Source of the DNA: an uncultured Pseudomonadota bacterium
GTDB taxonomy: Bacteria > Pseudomonadota > Gammaproteobacteria > Burkholderiales > Usitatibacteraceae
Direction: 5' to 3'
DNA length: 6,110 nucleotides
NCBI GenBank assembly: GCA_946885905.1
Contig: CAMPHL010000171.1
Coordinates: 1 to 6,110, forward strand
Shown here: positions 5,235 through 6,110 of the stretch, one piece after another
How positions within the stretch are numbered: position 1 is the stretch's first letter
How the letters are laid out: the number at the start of each line of letters is the position of its first letter
Made by a program: the position numbers and the translations under genes
Notes under the pieces: model-generated
What the model saw: only the letters and a program-made list of their open reading frames with translations
The model's database searches: none
What the model was told of the DNA's origin: nothing

Positions 5235-6110
5235 TCAGATCACGCGGTCGGTGAGGTCGACCACGCGCGAGATCTCCTCGAGGCTCGTCTGCCCGGCGAG
5301 CACGCGGCCGATGGCATCCTCTGCCAGGGTGCGGAAGCCCTTGGCGGTGGCCGCGAGGCGGATCTCGCGGCCGGTGGCACGGCGGGCGATGAGCTCGTCG
5401 ATCTCGGCGTCGAGCTTGAACAGCTCCATGATGGCCACGCGCCCCCTGTAGCCGATATTGTCGCAGCGGCTGCAGCCCACGGCCTGGTAGATCGGGCGCG
5501 TGTCGTCCGCCTCCATGCCCAGCAGGCGCCGGGTCATGTCGTCGGGGGTCCAGGGTCTCTTGCACTGGTTGCAGAGCTTGCGCATCAGGCGCTGCGCGAT
5601 CACGCCGATGATGTTGCCGGCCATGATGTCGGGCAGCACGCCCAGGTCCATGAGGCGCGGGATCGCGCCGATGGAGGAGTTGGTATGCAGCGTCGAGTAG
5701 ACCTGGTGGCCGGTCATGGCGGCGCGGAACGCCATCTCCGCCGTCTCCTGGTCGCGCACCTCGCCCACCAGGATCACGTCTGGGTCCTGGCGCATCATCG
5801 AGCGGATGCCCGAGGCGAAGTCGAGCTTCACCACCTCGTTCACCGACGTCTGGCGGATCATCGCCATCGGGTATTCGACCGGATCCTCGAGGGTCATGAT
5901 GTTCACGCCCTCGGTGTTGATGAAGTTCAGGATCGAGTAGAGGGTCGTGGTCTTGCCGCTGCCGGTGGGGCCCGTCACGAGGATGATCCCCTCGGGCCGC
6001 GCCAGCATGAGCTTCAACGTCTTCAGGTCCTCGGGGTGCAGGCCCAGGTCCTCGAGCGGCACGATGCCCTTGTCGCGGTCGAGGATGCGCAGCACGATGT
6101 TCTCGCCGTG
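5235..6110 (-). CDS. GspE/PilB/MshE-type assembly ATPase, C-terminal part
   Basis: The gene runs off the window at 6110, leaving 291 residues. The frame is open to the edge and reads HGENIVLRILDRDKG, an internal family motif, so the GTG at 6095 is an internal valine and not the start. Fragment positions: Walker A GPTGSGKT (47-54), Asp box TLEDPVEYP (73-81), Walker B region ILVGEVRD (113-120), His box around TGHQVYSTLHTN (133-144). Four cysteines follow as CNQC (180-183) and CSRC (213-216), the zinc-binding tetracysteine motif typical of GspE and PilB extension ATPases and absent from PilT-type retraction ATPases. The protein is therefore predicted to form the cytoplasmic hexamer that powers filament assembly, docking on the GspF-type protein encoded 13 nt downstream. 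All catalytic motifs look intact. The missing N-terminal domain, about 270-300 residues in relatives, should lie just beyond the window. Confidence 0.96.
   Translation of the reverse strand, partial: HGENIVLRILDRDKGIVPLEDLGLHPEDLKTLKLMLARPEGIILVTGPTGSGKTTTLYSILNFINTEGVNIMTLEDPVEYPMAMIRQTSVNEVVKLDFASGIRSMMRQDPDVILVGEVRDQETAEMAFRAAMTGHQVYSTLHTNSSIGAIPRLMDLGVLPDIMAGNIIGVIAQRLMRKLCNQCKRPWTPDDMTRRLLGMEADDTRPIYQAVGCSRCDNIGYRGRVAIMELFKLDAEIDELIARRATGREIRLAATAKGFRTLAEDAIGRVLAGQTSLEEISRVVDLTDRVI

Noticed and set aside
4361..5254. A 297-residue plus-strand open frame with a very histidine-rich stretch, superficially like a metal-binding protein.
   Set aside because: It is the exact antisense of the GspF-type gene. 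The histidines arise because GTG and ATG codons of the Val/Met-rich membrane helix read as CAC and CAT on the other strand. No ribosome site or family resemblance is seen.
5235..6095. Treating the GTG at 6095 as the ATPase start.
   Set aside because: The frame continues to the window edge and spells the conserved GENIVLRILD motif across that codon, so it is internal.

Overview
The window is very GC-rich DNA with strongly G/C-ending codons. Its conserved gene types resemble those of Betaproteobacteria (Burkholderiales, Rhodocyclales or relatives). The lineage is inferred from composition and remembered family resemblance, not from a search.

All credible genes lie on the minus strand and form one tightly packed cluster, read from position 6110 down to 1. 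In transcription order they are: (1) the C-terminal two thirds of a GspE/PilB/MshE-type assembly ATPase (5235-6110, cut by the window edge); (2) a complete GspF/PilC/MshG-type inner-membrane platform protein (4019-5221); (3) a 540-residue protein with a divergent PilM-like cytoplasmic domain, one membrane helix and a PilN-like periplasmic domain, the layout of GspL (2397-4019); (4) a 206-residue bitopic PilO/GspM-like protein (1780-2400); (5) a 117-residue exported MshK/PilP-like protein (1446-1799); (6) a 414-residue cysteine-rich pilin-like protein lacking the usual Glu5 (99-1343); (7) the first 40 codons of a canonical type IV prepilin (1-121, cut by the window edge). Five of the six junctions overlap or lie within 13 nt. 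The only intergenic stretch is 1344-1445. It separates the machinery genes from the pilin genes and holds several short palindromes, one of which contains the Shine-Dalgarno sequence of the large pilin.

Together the products make up the cytoplasmic motor, inner-membrane platform, alignment subcomplex and at least two filament subunits of a type IV filament machine of the MSHA / type IV pilus / type II secretion superfamily. The outer-membrane secretin and prepilin peptidase are not in the window. The system type is known. What is less ordinary is the mixture: a GspL-like composite protein, a very short PilP/MshK-like partner and a large Cys-rich pilin with a DxDxDG loop. I see no RNA genes, mobile elements, CRISPR arrays or credible plus-strand genes.
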